From Archilochus colubris (Eukaryota; Chordata; Aves; Apodiformes; Trochilidae): 64,000 bases of DNA. The notes beneath the pieces were generated by a model. The model did no database searches. It was not told the DNA's origin and saw only the letters and a list, made by a program, of their open reading frames with translations. Both the position numbers and the translations under genes were made by a program. Positions 14,043 through 24,436 of this stretch are shown piece after piece. The DNA lies in NCBI GenBank assembly GCA_023079485.1, contig CM041084.1, positions 35,748,609 through 35,812,608 on the forward strand. The letters are read 5' to 3'. How positions within the stretch are numbered: position 1 is the stretch's first letter; the number at the start of each line of letters is the position of its first letter.

Positions 14043-14205
14043 TCATAGAATCATAGAATTGGCGGGGTTGGAAGGGACCTCAGAGATCAAGTCCAACCCT
14101 TGGACTCCAGGGATGGAGAATCCACTACTTCCCTGGGCAGCCCATTCCAATGCCTGATCACCCTCTCCCTAAAGAAATTCTTGCTAATGTCCAACCTAAT
14201 TCTCT
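14043..14205 (-). mobile_element. CR1 LINE 3' end, young subfamily, internally deleted
   Basis: It starts on the + strand with TCATAGAATCATAGAATTGG, the reverse complement of the CR1 3' terminal octamer repeats, and runs through GGTTGGAAGGGACCTCAGAG to CAACCTAATTCTC. It is very close to the copy at 24119. Compared with that copy it lacks about 75 bp between CCAACCCTTG and CTCCAGGGA, which includes the end of ORF2. The element lies on the minus strand and is 5' truncated. Confidence 0.95.
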
Positions 14206-14317
14206 AATTGAGCACAGAAAACGACAGTAAGACACAATTACTGAAAAATTTTATCAGATAAATTCAGTCTAGATCTATAACTTAATTATTACATTAGACT
14301 AGGTAGGGACATAACCA

Positions 14318-14450
14318 GAGAATGGTCTGGGTTGGAAGGGACCTTAAAGATCATCTGGTTTCAACCCTCCTGTCATGGGCTGGGAGAGCTCCCACTAGAC
14401 CATGTTGCTCGAAGTCCTGTTCAACCTGCTCATAAACACTTCCAGAGAGG
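14318..14450 (-). mobile_element. CR1 LINE 3' fragment, second subfamily
   Basis: The sequence AGAATGGTCTGGGTTGGAAG, then GGACCTTAAAGATCATCTGG and AAACACTTCCAGAG, is the CR1 3' region of a different subfamily from the copy 110 bp to its left (AAAGATCATCT instead of CAGAGATCATC). Both lie on the minus strand. The terminal octamer repeats are lost and the copy stops at about 14450. Two separate insertions, not one split element, explain the pair. Confidence 0.93.
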
Positions 14451-15078
14451 AACAAAATTTGCTCCCCATTTATATCTTAAATAGCAAGCAAAATGTGAAG
14501 TAATGATATTGATTCAAAAATAAATTAATAAAAACAATTCAGTTTAACCTCATGTCAAACATGGAATGGCAAAATAAACAAAATTATCTCTCCTGCATTG
14601 AAAACAGTTTAGTTTTAAAGACACTGCAAAGCTTCAATGCACAATTAACTTTAAAAGACAGTTTTACAGACCAACTCTGGTCTCATTTATGATTCCATGG
14701 ATCATAGTTTTTGCCAGTTACTCAATATGAAAACAATTACTTCATCTAATGTGACATAAAAAATAATTTTAGGAAAGAGTGCAAGTATATTTTCTGTCTC
14801 TACAAGAATACAGCAGTGAGAAACAAAGAAAGGGTGACCTATGTGGTGCAATAGATTAATCAACCACTGGTCACCTACAGGTCTAAGTAAAATTAACATG
14901 AATTTTAAATTAAACAAAAATCAAAGCTAAAGAAAGTGCCCCAAATAATCTGAATTTAATGATGCAACATCTGCTCATGTAACCATAAAATGGGTAGGAC
15001 TTCCTCAGCATTATAACTTGTGAGATCAAGAATAACACCTAAAAACTAACCTCACCACGGAAGACATAACAAACTCAC

Positions 15079-15099
15079 CTTTTTAGTTTTAGGCCCTCA
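15079..15099 (-). other. Candidate 21-nt microexon (low confidence)
   Basis: On the minus strand a pyrimidine-rich tract ending CCCCTCCTGCTAAG is followed by 21 nt ending AAAAAG and then by the donor GTGAGTTTG. Both splice sites fit the consensus well, the length is a multiple of three, and a TGC lies just upstream of the AG, as seen at many neuronal microexons. One phase avoids stops (E-G-L-K-L-K). Pairs of this quality are also expected by chance in 64 kb, and no flanking exon was identified. Confidence 0.15.
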
Positions 15100-18000
15100 C
15101 TTAGCAGGAGGGGAGAAGGAATCATGTATGAGATGAAAAAGAATGCAAAAGAAAATACATATTTTGTACCTGAAGAACCATGAAGCATATTTTCTGTCTG
15201 CAAGACCCATAACGATTTAAGTATGTGGGAGGCAATTGTCCTTGTGTTTATAATTAGAGACCAAATTCAGGGATTTCACTGCTTAATGCACACCCACCTG
15301 CCTGTTACTCTTACTATGGTTTTTATGCCACTTAATGGAGATGAATACTCCTTTCCCACCTCATATTTACACCAAGGCTATTTCTTTTTTTTAGGCTGCT
15401 ATAATAGGTTAAACAGCAGCCTCAGCATCACTTTTCATCTCCCACTGGACAATGAATGGCATTATAAGACTAAGAATAGATGAAGGCATATTTACATTCA
15501 TAATGTTCTTGACTGTAACATTTATGTAAATTATGATTTTACATTTGCAAATACTGTAATTCTTAGTTTCAATGAATACTTTATTACTCTTTCATCATTA
15601 ACTGTACATTACCTGGAGAGAAAACACCAACGAAAAATTAAGAGATTAAGTGCTGTAATCAGAGAGGTGCAAATCTGTACAAGGAAAAAAATGCTGTGTT
15701 GCTAAATTTATCTTACCTCTGTAAAAACAAGGTGCTGGATTACACCTCAGTGCTCATTCCAAGTGCATATAACAGAGGAGTTTGTAAGAAGGTTATGAAA
15801 ACCAGATTTCACAATGATAGCTTATATTTTAGCCCCACCAAAATCAAACAACTGTATTGCTGATGAAAATTACTTTTTTGCCCATCTTATAAATAGTATT
15901 TTTTTCTATTCAGTGACAAAATGCCATGGAAACACTGTGTTAATTACAGAATCACATGTAGAATTTGGGAACTTGTTTACAGATGTTACACAAGAATGAA
16001 AAACTCCAAAATATTAATTTTCATTAACTAAGCTATTGCTCCACCAAATGGCTAGAAAAATTTTTAAAGATTTTCAGAGTAGAAAAACAACTTCTTGGTT
16101 AGGAAGAACATTCAACTATCTTAACATATATACACTTACATACAAAACCACTATTTCTACGTATACTTTGTCAGGATTTTACTGTGATGGTCAGGTATTT
16201 CCTTCAATTTTATAACGTGTTAATCTGACTCAAAAAAATCAGTCCCATGTACAATGACACTGCTGTTTATGTGTACTGTTTTTTGTTATTCAACATGTAG
16301 TCATTATAAGACTCAACTTGAAATGCATAAACTGTGTAAACATGCAAAGATAAGCTCTTTCGAGAACAGTGATTTTTCTGGCCACTCTTAGCTTTGTACC
16401 ATGTAGTAAAAGTGAATTTAACACAAATTAGAAAAAAAAACAACATTAAACTTTATGTTCCAATTTGGCAAGTAAATAATGTATGGACTTGGACAATGAC
16501 CCAAACCATGAAAATATCTCCTCCACTAAGTATCACAATTACTTTAACCAACTTATTTTCTGTGTAAAGTACTGACTTTCCTGATTTTCTGCTGAGTGCT
16601 TGGCGTAATGGAAGTCAGTAAGGGTATTACTTCTGCATCAATGCAAATGATGGGTCCCAAACAGGAATTCCTTCTTCTCAGCACCCTACAAATACTGCGA
16701 AAAGGGGCTGTGGGACTCTTAACAGCAAAACCTTCAGAAAAGAAAATCTGGCATTTTAAACTAGCCTCAGCCTCAACATTTTTTAAAATGTAAATGGTCA
16801 CAATAAAAAAGATACCAAAAATTATTTCAGTACTGGTAAGGTCTTCTACACAGCTTTTACCACAAGTCTTCAAAGAAGTCTGCACATGAATTCTTCTGTG
16901 TTTCAAGCTCTTGCATTTTAAGTTTGCCTATTAATCATATATTCAAGAAAGCATTACATCACAAAATTACTATCAGGTATGTTACAAAAGCTGCGCTGGT
17001 AGTTTGGTAGGAGCAGGAGGCAGATCCCTGTGCAGTGTAAAATAAAGTCCATATCAGTAATTAAGAAACTTGCTGAATATTAGACCTTTCCTCTTTTGGT
17101 TTGCTAACTTTCATCCTTTTTATGATAATTACAATATATGATCTTTGAAATATTTCTGAAGAAAAAGACTTTTTTTTGAGAATTTCTCTACTAAACCCCC
17201 TAAATACTGAAATAAATGAAAACATGATTGTTTCCTCTCAACACATTACAAATTTTTGTGCACAAAAAAATAACCACAAATTCATTCAATATTTATACTT
17301 CATTCATCAAAATGGACTTAACACATTAAATGTATATAGATATATAACTAATTGGTCACTATTCATCTGGGGCAAAGTTTCACAATATAAAATATCCTCA
17401 ACTGGAGCACTAAATCCTGACAAGAAAAAACTACTGATTCACAACTTCAGCATTTTATTAATTTCCCTTGTTTTTGTCAAAACTTACATTTAGAAAGTAA
17501 ATGTCTTTTTAAAAGTTTTCAAGCCAAAATCCAATAGAAGATCCTCTGTGACTTTACCAGTTGGTTTTTTGTTGTTTTTTTTTTAAATAAAAAACCAAAA
17601 CCTTCACTACATTCCTGTTTGTTTCAAGTATTTGAAATAATAAGAAAACTCAGTAATAGTAGGAAAATTCAGAAAGTACTCCTTTATTTTCTTTATCTTT
17701 AACAATCTTCATCTAAATGACCAAAAAAGAAACTAAGTATAATCTGTGCTTTCAAGAGCAGTGGATAATTAAGGTCTCTCTACCACTTACTCAGAGAAGA
17801 ATACTGTTGCTTCTGGATTTTAAATTCATTAAATTCACTTTCCTGTCAGATGGTATGAATGTCTCCAAGCAAAAGTGTCTTCATCTACATTTTGTTATTC
17901 CATTTTACGGTAAGAATACATTCACCTAAAGAGATGAGCATTTTCTTCCTTTTGTCCCTTCTGCTCCCCTCTTCCTTTTGCCAAATAGTTATGTGAGAAT

Positions 18001-18438
18001 GACAACTTTTTCTTGGCTCCATCCTGGATTCCACTTCAGAGTATATTTCTGGCATTTTAAAATAATCTAGATTAAAGTATCAAGACAAACTTTGAACAAC
18101 ATTTATAATACAGAGAAATCCTTGCAACTGATCTACAAACCCCTTAAAAAAGAAGTAAGGCAAGTCCCAAGTTTCAAATACTACAGAGCACTGATAATAA
18201 AGAATAACTTCTGACACAGTGGCTCCTATTACCTTAAAGAAATGTGTAAAGTTACATATTTAATATATGAATTAATGAAATAAAAAGCACTTAGCAGTCT
18301 GTAGAGGGTCTTAAATGAGTGAGCATTTGGTTATCACTGTCTCTAATTTTTTTTTTCCAATTTTTAGAAATACTTTTTTTTTCCTTAAAATTTTACTGAA
18401 GCATCATCACAACTCTGAACATCTTTGAGAAAGCTGCA

Positions 18439-18468
18439 TGTGACAGCCACATCTGTGACAGTCACATC
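18439..18468. repeat. Two 15-bp tandem units with palindromic cores
   Basis: TGTGACAGCCACATC is followed directly by TGTGACAGTCACATC, differing at one base. Each unit contains TGTGAC facing (G/C)TCACA or GCCACA, so the second is a perfect palindrome around a central A. This may be a chance duplication or paired binding sites for a dimeric factor. Nothing else supports a regulatory role. Confidence 0.5.
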
Positions 18469-18825
18469 TATGATAAAAGGGTCACTTGCATCGCTTTTTT
18501 TGACCTTTTAAGAGTTCAAGGCACCAAAATGCATTACAATCTTCTTTAAGAACAACATTCATGAATACTCTCATAATTGTGATCAGCATTTAGGATCATC
18601 TCAGTTAGCAGTTGCCTCATACTGAAAGAAAAAACAAACCAAAAACCCCAAACCAAAACAGGAATAAGTTTTCTGACCAGGTTCAAGAAGTACAACGTTA
18701 CCACCACAACACTTCTGGAAAAGTTGGTCAACAAACTGCAGAAGAGACAGCATATAATGAAAAGTACATATGAGACAAACATAACACTGAACAGGTCACA
18801 AACCAAAAAGTTGTTGTCCTCAGGT

Positions 18826-19167
18826 AGAATCATAAGCTCATTTGGATTGGAAAGGACCTCTTAAGATCACCTAGAGTCCAACTCCTCGGCCAGGGGCAGA
18901 GGGGACATCTACTTCATCAGGCTGCTCAAAGCCCCATCCAAACTGCCTTGATAACTTCCAGGGATGGGTTATCCACAACTTCTCTGGGCAACCTGTTCCA
19001 GTGCCTCACGACTAGTATCATACAGAATGTCTTCCTTATACCTCATCTGAATCTACCCTCTTTTAGTTCAAGACCCTTTGTCCTACCCCTACAGGACATG
19101 GCAAAATGTCCTTCTCCATCATTCTTTCAGGACCTCATCAAGTAGTGAGTCAGTAAGGTCCCCCCTA
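18826..19167 (-). mobile_element. CR1 LINE, older copy, about 340 bp
   Basis: The + strand shows AGAATCATAAGCTCATTTGG, AAGATCACCTAGAGTCCAAC, TTCCAGGGATGGG, TCTCTGGGCAACCTGTTCCA and AGTAAGGTCCCCC in the order of the reversed CR1 3' region. It is the longest reversed copy in the window. Its many substitutions relative to the usual CR1 phrases point to an older insertion. It ends near 19167, before the next expected CR1 segment. Confidence 0.94.
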
Positions 19168-19850
19168 GTACTGTGATTTCCACTTAGTGGGGCTGCTTTC
19201 CTGGTTGAAATGAAAATGAACTACAAATCAGGCACCAAGTACTGTGAGTTTAAAAAGAAGCTTTACCAGACCTGGCTGGGGCTCCACTGTCCAAGCAGAG
19301 GCTCAGGAGGCAAAGGGGGCAGCCTGCCAGGGAGCAGAGGCAAGGCAGATGCAGAAGACAGAGACCACTGCCAGAGGCAACTTGAACTAAAAAGACTGTG
19401 AATCAGGACCAGTTTTGTCAACTGAGGGCCAGCTAACCAAGTAGATAAATCCTGACATGGTACCAAGGGAGAAGAAAGGATGTCTGAAGAGAATGGGCTA
19501 ATAACACACCCCAGCACTTCTCACCAGGACAATGTAAAAGCTACTGCAAATAAAGACTTGGGAATTACTAGCCCTGAGGTGATACTATGTACCTTTTGGG
19601 GGAACTGATATAACTTGGTTTTAGTGCTTTGCGAAATAATCCTTGATCCTGGACCTGTTCTTCCATCCCTTGAAGCTGTGTGTCCTGCAAGTTTTGCTAT
19701 ACCTGAGAAAAAAGCCCTTGGCTGATGGATCTCTCTCTCTCTCAGTGACTTCTTCAATACAGCCATCAATTAAACATAGGTGTGTGGAGCCACCCACACT
19801 GTAAAAACAGCAATGACAGAACCACTGCAATAAAAGGAGGTTTTTTTAAG
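19168..19850. other. GC-richer unclassified block, LTR-like in places
   Basis: This stretch directly follows the 5' edge of a CR1 and is richer in G and C than its surroundings, especially 19260-19400. It contains an AATAAA at about 19549 followed by mixed sequence and a (CT)n run near 19730-19743. That arrangement would fit the R/U5 part of an old LTR. I could not find TG/CA ends with a target-site duplication, so the assignment stays open. Overlapping short frames on both strands look like chance. Confidence 0.3.
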
Positions 19851-22800
19851 ACTTAAAATACAGATGTGCAATGACCTCTATACACCGCATAACAGTGTAA
19901 CAAATGGGTAATTTAGCTGCTCCACAAGCCACAGATTATTGTAATGTTTAAGAAAAGATGCCATCTGTAACATGACTGCAAGTCACCAGATAGTGCTTTT
20001 TTGACTGCTGTAGAAGTTTGTGAACTTAAAGGAAGTGACAAAACATAAAATGCCACCTATTCAAGAGCCTGTAAGAAAAAAAATCCTGTAAAGGTTTCTA
20101 TTTACAAAGTACTTCATTTCAAATTATAACCACTTTCTGCAGTATTTAATTATCTGAGATACTTCCTCTGAAAAATACAGTTCATGTTTCTTGATGTTTC
20201 ATAAACCAAAAATGGAGACTTTAGAGCCAGGCTACAAGCCAACAATTATCAACTATTATACGGGATATAATTACTTCTGAAGTCAAAGGAATTATGTTCA
20301 AAGCCATAAATACTTTGTTTTCTTTATAACTTATTTCAATAGTGAAACCTGTTTGACCAGTTTCATTATTATGTCAACATGAAAAAAAAAATCTGAAACA
20401 GAAGAAATTGGGAAGCATTAAGCAAAACTCCAGTGTTGGAGTAGACTGGAATAATTTCAAGATGAGTGAAATACAAGAAAAGAAATGACTGGCCTTAAAA
20501 ATATTTTTTCTTCAGAGAGATTATTGGTCTTAAACAATGTTTTAAGAAACTAGAAATAGGTAAAACACATGAAATGAGCACTATCACTTTCCTGCCAAAA
20601 ATTCTTAACATGATTTGATTCAAACTCTGAAAAATACACAGCATACGAGTCATGAAACAACTGCATCAAACTCCCTATGAAGCAAGCAATTTTAAAACAA
20701 TTATACACGTGTCTGAAATACTAGGGTTCCTCAAGAATGTCAGTTGAAATGTTCTTTTCTAAAGCAATATACATTTCTATCCTCAATGAAATTTCTGTTT
20801 GCTTGTTTTCCTAAGAAGAGCTTTAAGAGGAAAAACAGCCAAGGACAGGAGAAATTCAGCATTCAGCAAATGGGGGATGGGGAAAAAAACAGGTGCATTT
20901 TGGCTGTTTATTTTAATCATGAAGACAGAGCAAGCAATTCCATTTTTCTTTTCTTCCCACCTCATTTACACTCAGCAGCCAACAAGCAGCAGCAGATCAC
21001 TTATTATAGGCATGGGCAAGTAAAATGAAGAGATCAATGGGAAGGTAAGAGCAGCAGCCACAGCTTCACGTCTGCATCTCGGATATCAAGACCTGCCCCT
21101 GGCCATAGTGTGGTCCATCCACCACTGAACAAGCATAATGCCTACTTTGAAAATAAAAGCTATCTGGCAGGTTACAGGGAAACCTCTGCTGCCTGAAGCA
21201 AGTCTTCCTCACTGGTCTGTGTGCTGCCTCCAACTCCTCGAGTGAGAAAGGAGGGAAGAAGCATTACAGTACCAGATATGGCTCACTCTGAATTCACTGT
21301 GGAGTAGAAGCCAACTTTGAGAAATCCCTGAATACTTAAAGATCTCCTAGGCTTGTTCATGAATGTATGAAGCTTGCCTTACATTGAATGTACACTCAGC
21401 TAACCAGAATATTAAAAAGCTGCTGTAGCCATGTTCAACAAAAATAACTAGTTTCAGAAAGACACGTATCCTCTAGCAATAGAAGAAAAAAAAGCTATTT
21501 TTCTAAGTAGCAAAATAAAAACACATTCCCCAAATTATGCATAAGTACAATGAGTTCACTATAATTATTTAGTACAGAATTATCATGTATTTTTTAATTT
21601 TATGCAGTTGGATGCAATGAAAAATAATCTTGATATAACCTAATATAAGTAGTCTAAAAAATGAAACAGTGAAACTGTATAAGCACACACATACACACAA
21701 AAAGACTGAGCCACCAAAAGCGTAAGTCTTTACTCTTCAACTCTTTTTGACAGTTCCAAAATTCAGGCACACATCCAGAAGAACTTTCTGCCCCACGTCT
21801 GGTCAGTAAAGAAATTGAGGTTAACCTTTAATTTTTAATATCACCTGCAGCCAGTGACTGCTTTTTCTAATGCAAGTGACAGATAAACAGCAAAACACTC
21901 CCAAGATGATACACAAAGCACCACACACCATAAGTGCATTTTTATTTTTATACCAACTCAATTTCTCAAATGGATAACCAATGTTCCTACTAATTTACAT
22001 TAAGAATTGAGTGAGGCATGAAAATTGTTCTGATGCATAGGCTCTATTTCTTTAATGTACTGCATAGTGTTCTGTACTTTATTGCAACACTGGAAAACAC
22101 TAAATACATCTGAAAGATACAGAAACTATACATAAAAAAACACAAACACACATATGTCTTAAAAAATCACATCAGCAAGGGTTTTAAAATTATCCAGAGC
22201 AGTACAAAGGACAGATAACAAAAGTCAGTGCCAGAAGCCAATAAAAGCAAAGAATTGTTCCTATTAAAATGAGTTTCCTGACCTTTAATCCCTGAACTGG
22301 TGTTTTTCTGTAGAGCAACACTCGTACTTCATATCCACATTGCTTGCATTTCAACTTCCTAATTCCTTTCTAGAATTCAAGAGTATCACCTTAACATTTG
22401 CAAGGTAATTCCAAACTAAACAGAGGGAACATGGCAAATTGAGGTAATATAATCTAGCTATTTAAGGCAAAATTGGCAAGTCTTTAACAGCAAACACTGT
22501 ATCATTACTAAACACTGCCATGTTGTTAATGTAAGGCGAAGTTTGAATTAGATAGTAAATTGCCCCTCCAGGTCGGGACTTAAAGCATATTATGGAAGAA
22601 AGCAAAGAAAAGCTCCCACTGATGCTCTGTTTCACCAGCCCTGTGGAAAGCAGACTTCAATACCCTTATCCATCACTTTTAAAACCAAACACTGCAGCCA
22701 ATATTTTCACTTGTCCTTTAAAACTTTACTACTTTAAGTGGGGAGAAAAGCACCTATGTTTGTAAAGTAACAAACTTTCTTTTTTTTTTTTTTTTTTGTT

Positions 22801-23511
22801 AAGTAATTTTTAGCAACTACAGGAAAGTCATCACAAACCCTTTTTTTTTTTTAATGCAAATTTTTAACTATGACACTGATGAAAATGAGACAAACACTTT
22901 TTTTAAAAAAAGAAAAACAACATAGAAAAATGAACTCACATAATAGCAGGTGCTCAAACAGAAAGGAGACAGTTGTCTGTAGAATGAATTTCTCTGCACA
23001 TTCAACACTCAAGTGCTGTTGGGATAAGGCTCAGCCACCAGTAGCAATGAGGAATTTGGGAGTCGTACTCCTGGTACCAGACTTCAGGAATCTACCTTTG
23101 GATGGAGAACAAAGATGCTTCATGAAACAATGCTAAAAACATTTTTAATTTTCAGTTCGACCTAACAGGTTTAAGTGACCTAAGGCACTGAATTTCTCCT
23201 GGAAACTTCCATAGAACAAAAAGTCCAGTGACTGAAACTAGTTTGTTTTATTTTTTTCAAGTTAGGTAAGTATTTCATATAATCAGGAAACAGGAGAAAT
23301 GGAAACTACATGCACGATAAGTACATGTGGTTCATTTTACTAATTTTTAAGACGACAATATGGTAGAGAGACAACTCTAATAACTTGAGCTTTATGAAGA
23401 CTTCTTCAGTATTCAACATTAAATTTGTATCAATCTGCAAATCTTGGCTATTTCTCAGTATTATTTTCAATTCCTTCTCCTGTGAATGAACTACTTAACA
23501 AGGTGTATTTT
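19851..23511. other. AT-rich stretch without recognised genes
   Basis: No gene or transposon can be supported. A somewhat GC-richer patch at about 21040-21260 has no long frame and no recognised repeat. Runs of 17 T (22781-22797) and about 12 T (near 22840) are the main low-complexity features. Confidence 0.5.
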
Positions 23512-23629
23512 AAGGGAGAACTTCAGTAACTTGGTATTATTAGATGTATTTTGTAGACATTGATTAATTAAAGGGAGAACTTCAGTAACTTGGTATTATT
23601 AGATGTATTTTGTAGACATTGATTAATTA
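23512..23629. repeat. Perfect 59-bp tandem duplication
   Basis: Two units of 59 bp (23512-23570 and 23571-23629) are identical at every base. Each begins AAGGGAGAACTTCAGTAACT and ends GACATTGATTAATTA. The sequence inside the unit is not simple. Identity without one substitution implies a recent duplication, a site variable between individuals, or an assembly error. Confidence 0.98.
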
Positions 23630-24060
23630 ATTATTAATAAGCAAATAAAAAGTTTTGAAGAATTCAATAGCTCACTACAGCTGGTTATAAACACTCTAAA
23701 AATGTTCAAGGCTGCGGACCTAAGAGAAAAATAAATCAAATTCCAGCAACTGATTAGCTACTTTTTATCAGCTCAGTTTTACCTGTTTGAAAAAGCACTT
23801 GTAAATCCAGAAATTAAAAAATAACTAAAAAAATCAGTTGAAACTTGTTTATGGAGAATCTTTCAGCTAAAGAGAGATAATTAAACTTCATTCACATGAG
23901 GATGGGATACACTGCTATTTTAAAATATTTTGTCCTGCTAAAATTATGCAAAGCTAATAGCACTGAATCAGAAACAGAATCTTCCCTTTTGGAAAAGCTG
24001 CTACTTTTCTCTGTTTCCACAGTGTTTTCATCAGAAAACCTAAGAAAACAACCACATAGA
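23630..24060. other. Plain AT-rich sequence
   Basis: I see no gene, transposon or structured repeat in this interval between the 59-bp duplication and the TAGA-rich tract. Confidence 0.5.
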
Positions 24061-24120
24061 TATATTTTTTTTTAAATAGATATTTTTATATAGATAAATT
24101 TTATATAGATAGATATTTAT
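24061..24120. repeat. TAGATA-rich microsatellite, left flank of CR1
   Basis: An imperfect run of TAGATA and TATTTTTATATAGAT units leads straight into the 3' end of the CR1 that follows. Similar ATAGAT units continue on the other side of that element, so the CR1 appears to have landed inside a pre-existing simple repeat. Confidence 0.8.
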
Positions 24121-24363
24121 AGAATTGGCTGGGTTGGAAGGGACCTCAGAGATCATCAAGTCCAACCCTTGATCCACTACTGCTGCGGTTACCAGACCAT
24201 GGCACTGAGTGCCACATCCAGTCTCTTTTTAAATATCTCCAGGGAGGGAGAATCCACTACTTCCCTGGGCAGCCCATTCCAATGCCTGATCACCCTCTCA
24301 GTAAAGAAATTCTTTCTAATGTCCAACCTAAACCTCCCCTGGCACAACTTAAGACCATGCCCA
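24119..24363 (-). mobile_element. CR1 LINE, young copy keeping the ORF2 C-terminus
   Basis: The + strand runs from AGAATTGGCTGGGTTGGAAG through CAGAGATCATCAAGTCCAAC, CTGCGGTTACCAGACCATGG and TCCCTGGGCAGCCCATTCCA to CAACTTAAGACCATGCCC. On the minus strand a frame reads through [24 protein letters not shown] and [13 protein letters not shown] before a stop at about 24189. This is the known C-terminal tail of CR1 ORF2 (the reverse-transcriptase polyprotein). The copy is 5' truncated at about 24363. Few changes and an intact tail frame indicate a relatively young insertion. Confidence 0.97.
24189..24359 (-). pseudogene. CR1 ORF2 C-terminal remnant
   Basis: This is the coding part of the CR1 copy around it: about 55 codons of the reverse-transcriptase ORF2 tail, ending at its natural stop. 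The upstream part of ORF2 was never inserted, since CR1 copies are normally 5' truncated, so it cannot make a working enzyme. The frame continues a few codons leftward into the TAGATA repeat (Y-L-S-I-Y-I-Y-I-D), which is simple sequence, not protein. Confidence 0.93.
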
Positions 24364-24436
24364 TCTATATATATATAGATAGATAGATACATTTTAAAAT
24401 AGATATTTAAAAATAGATATTAAAAAAAAAAAAAAA
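24364..24436. repeat. ATAGAT microsatellite and A15 run, right flank of CR1
   Basis: TATATATATAGATAGATAGA and related ATAGATATTTAAAA units, then a run of 15 A (24422-24436), follow the 5' edge of the CR1. Together with the similar tract on the left they show that the host site was a simple repeat before insertion. Confidence 0.85.

Larger units (their letters stand above)
14451..18825. other. AT-rich stretch without supported genes
   Basis: No gene can be supported. A 117-codon frame on the minus strand (16553-16906) and a 65-codon frame on the plus strand (16596-16793) overlap. Neither shows a known domain, and the stretch is best treated as chance unless conservation is shown. A possible 21-nt microexon on the minus strand (15079-15099) is listed separately. 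A 15-bp tandem repeat is at 18439-18468. Confidence 0.5.

Noticed and set aside
21040..21260. GC-richer patch suspected as exon or CpG island
   Set aside because: Few CpG, no open frame with splice sites and no repeat homology recognised.
24360..24392. Start of the minus-strand frame reading Y-L-S-I-Y-I-Y-I-D before the CR1 tail
   Set aside because: It is translated TAGATA microsatellite, not part of the CR1 protein.
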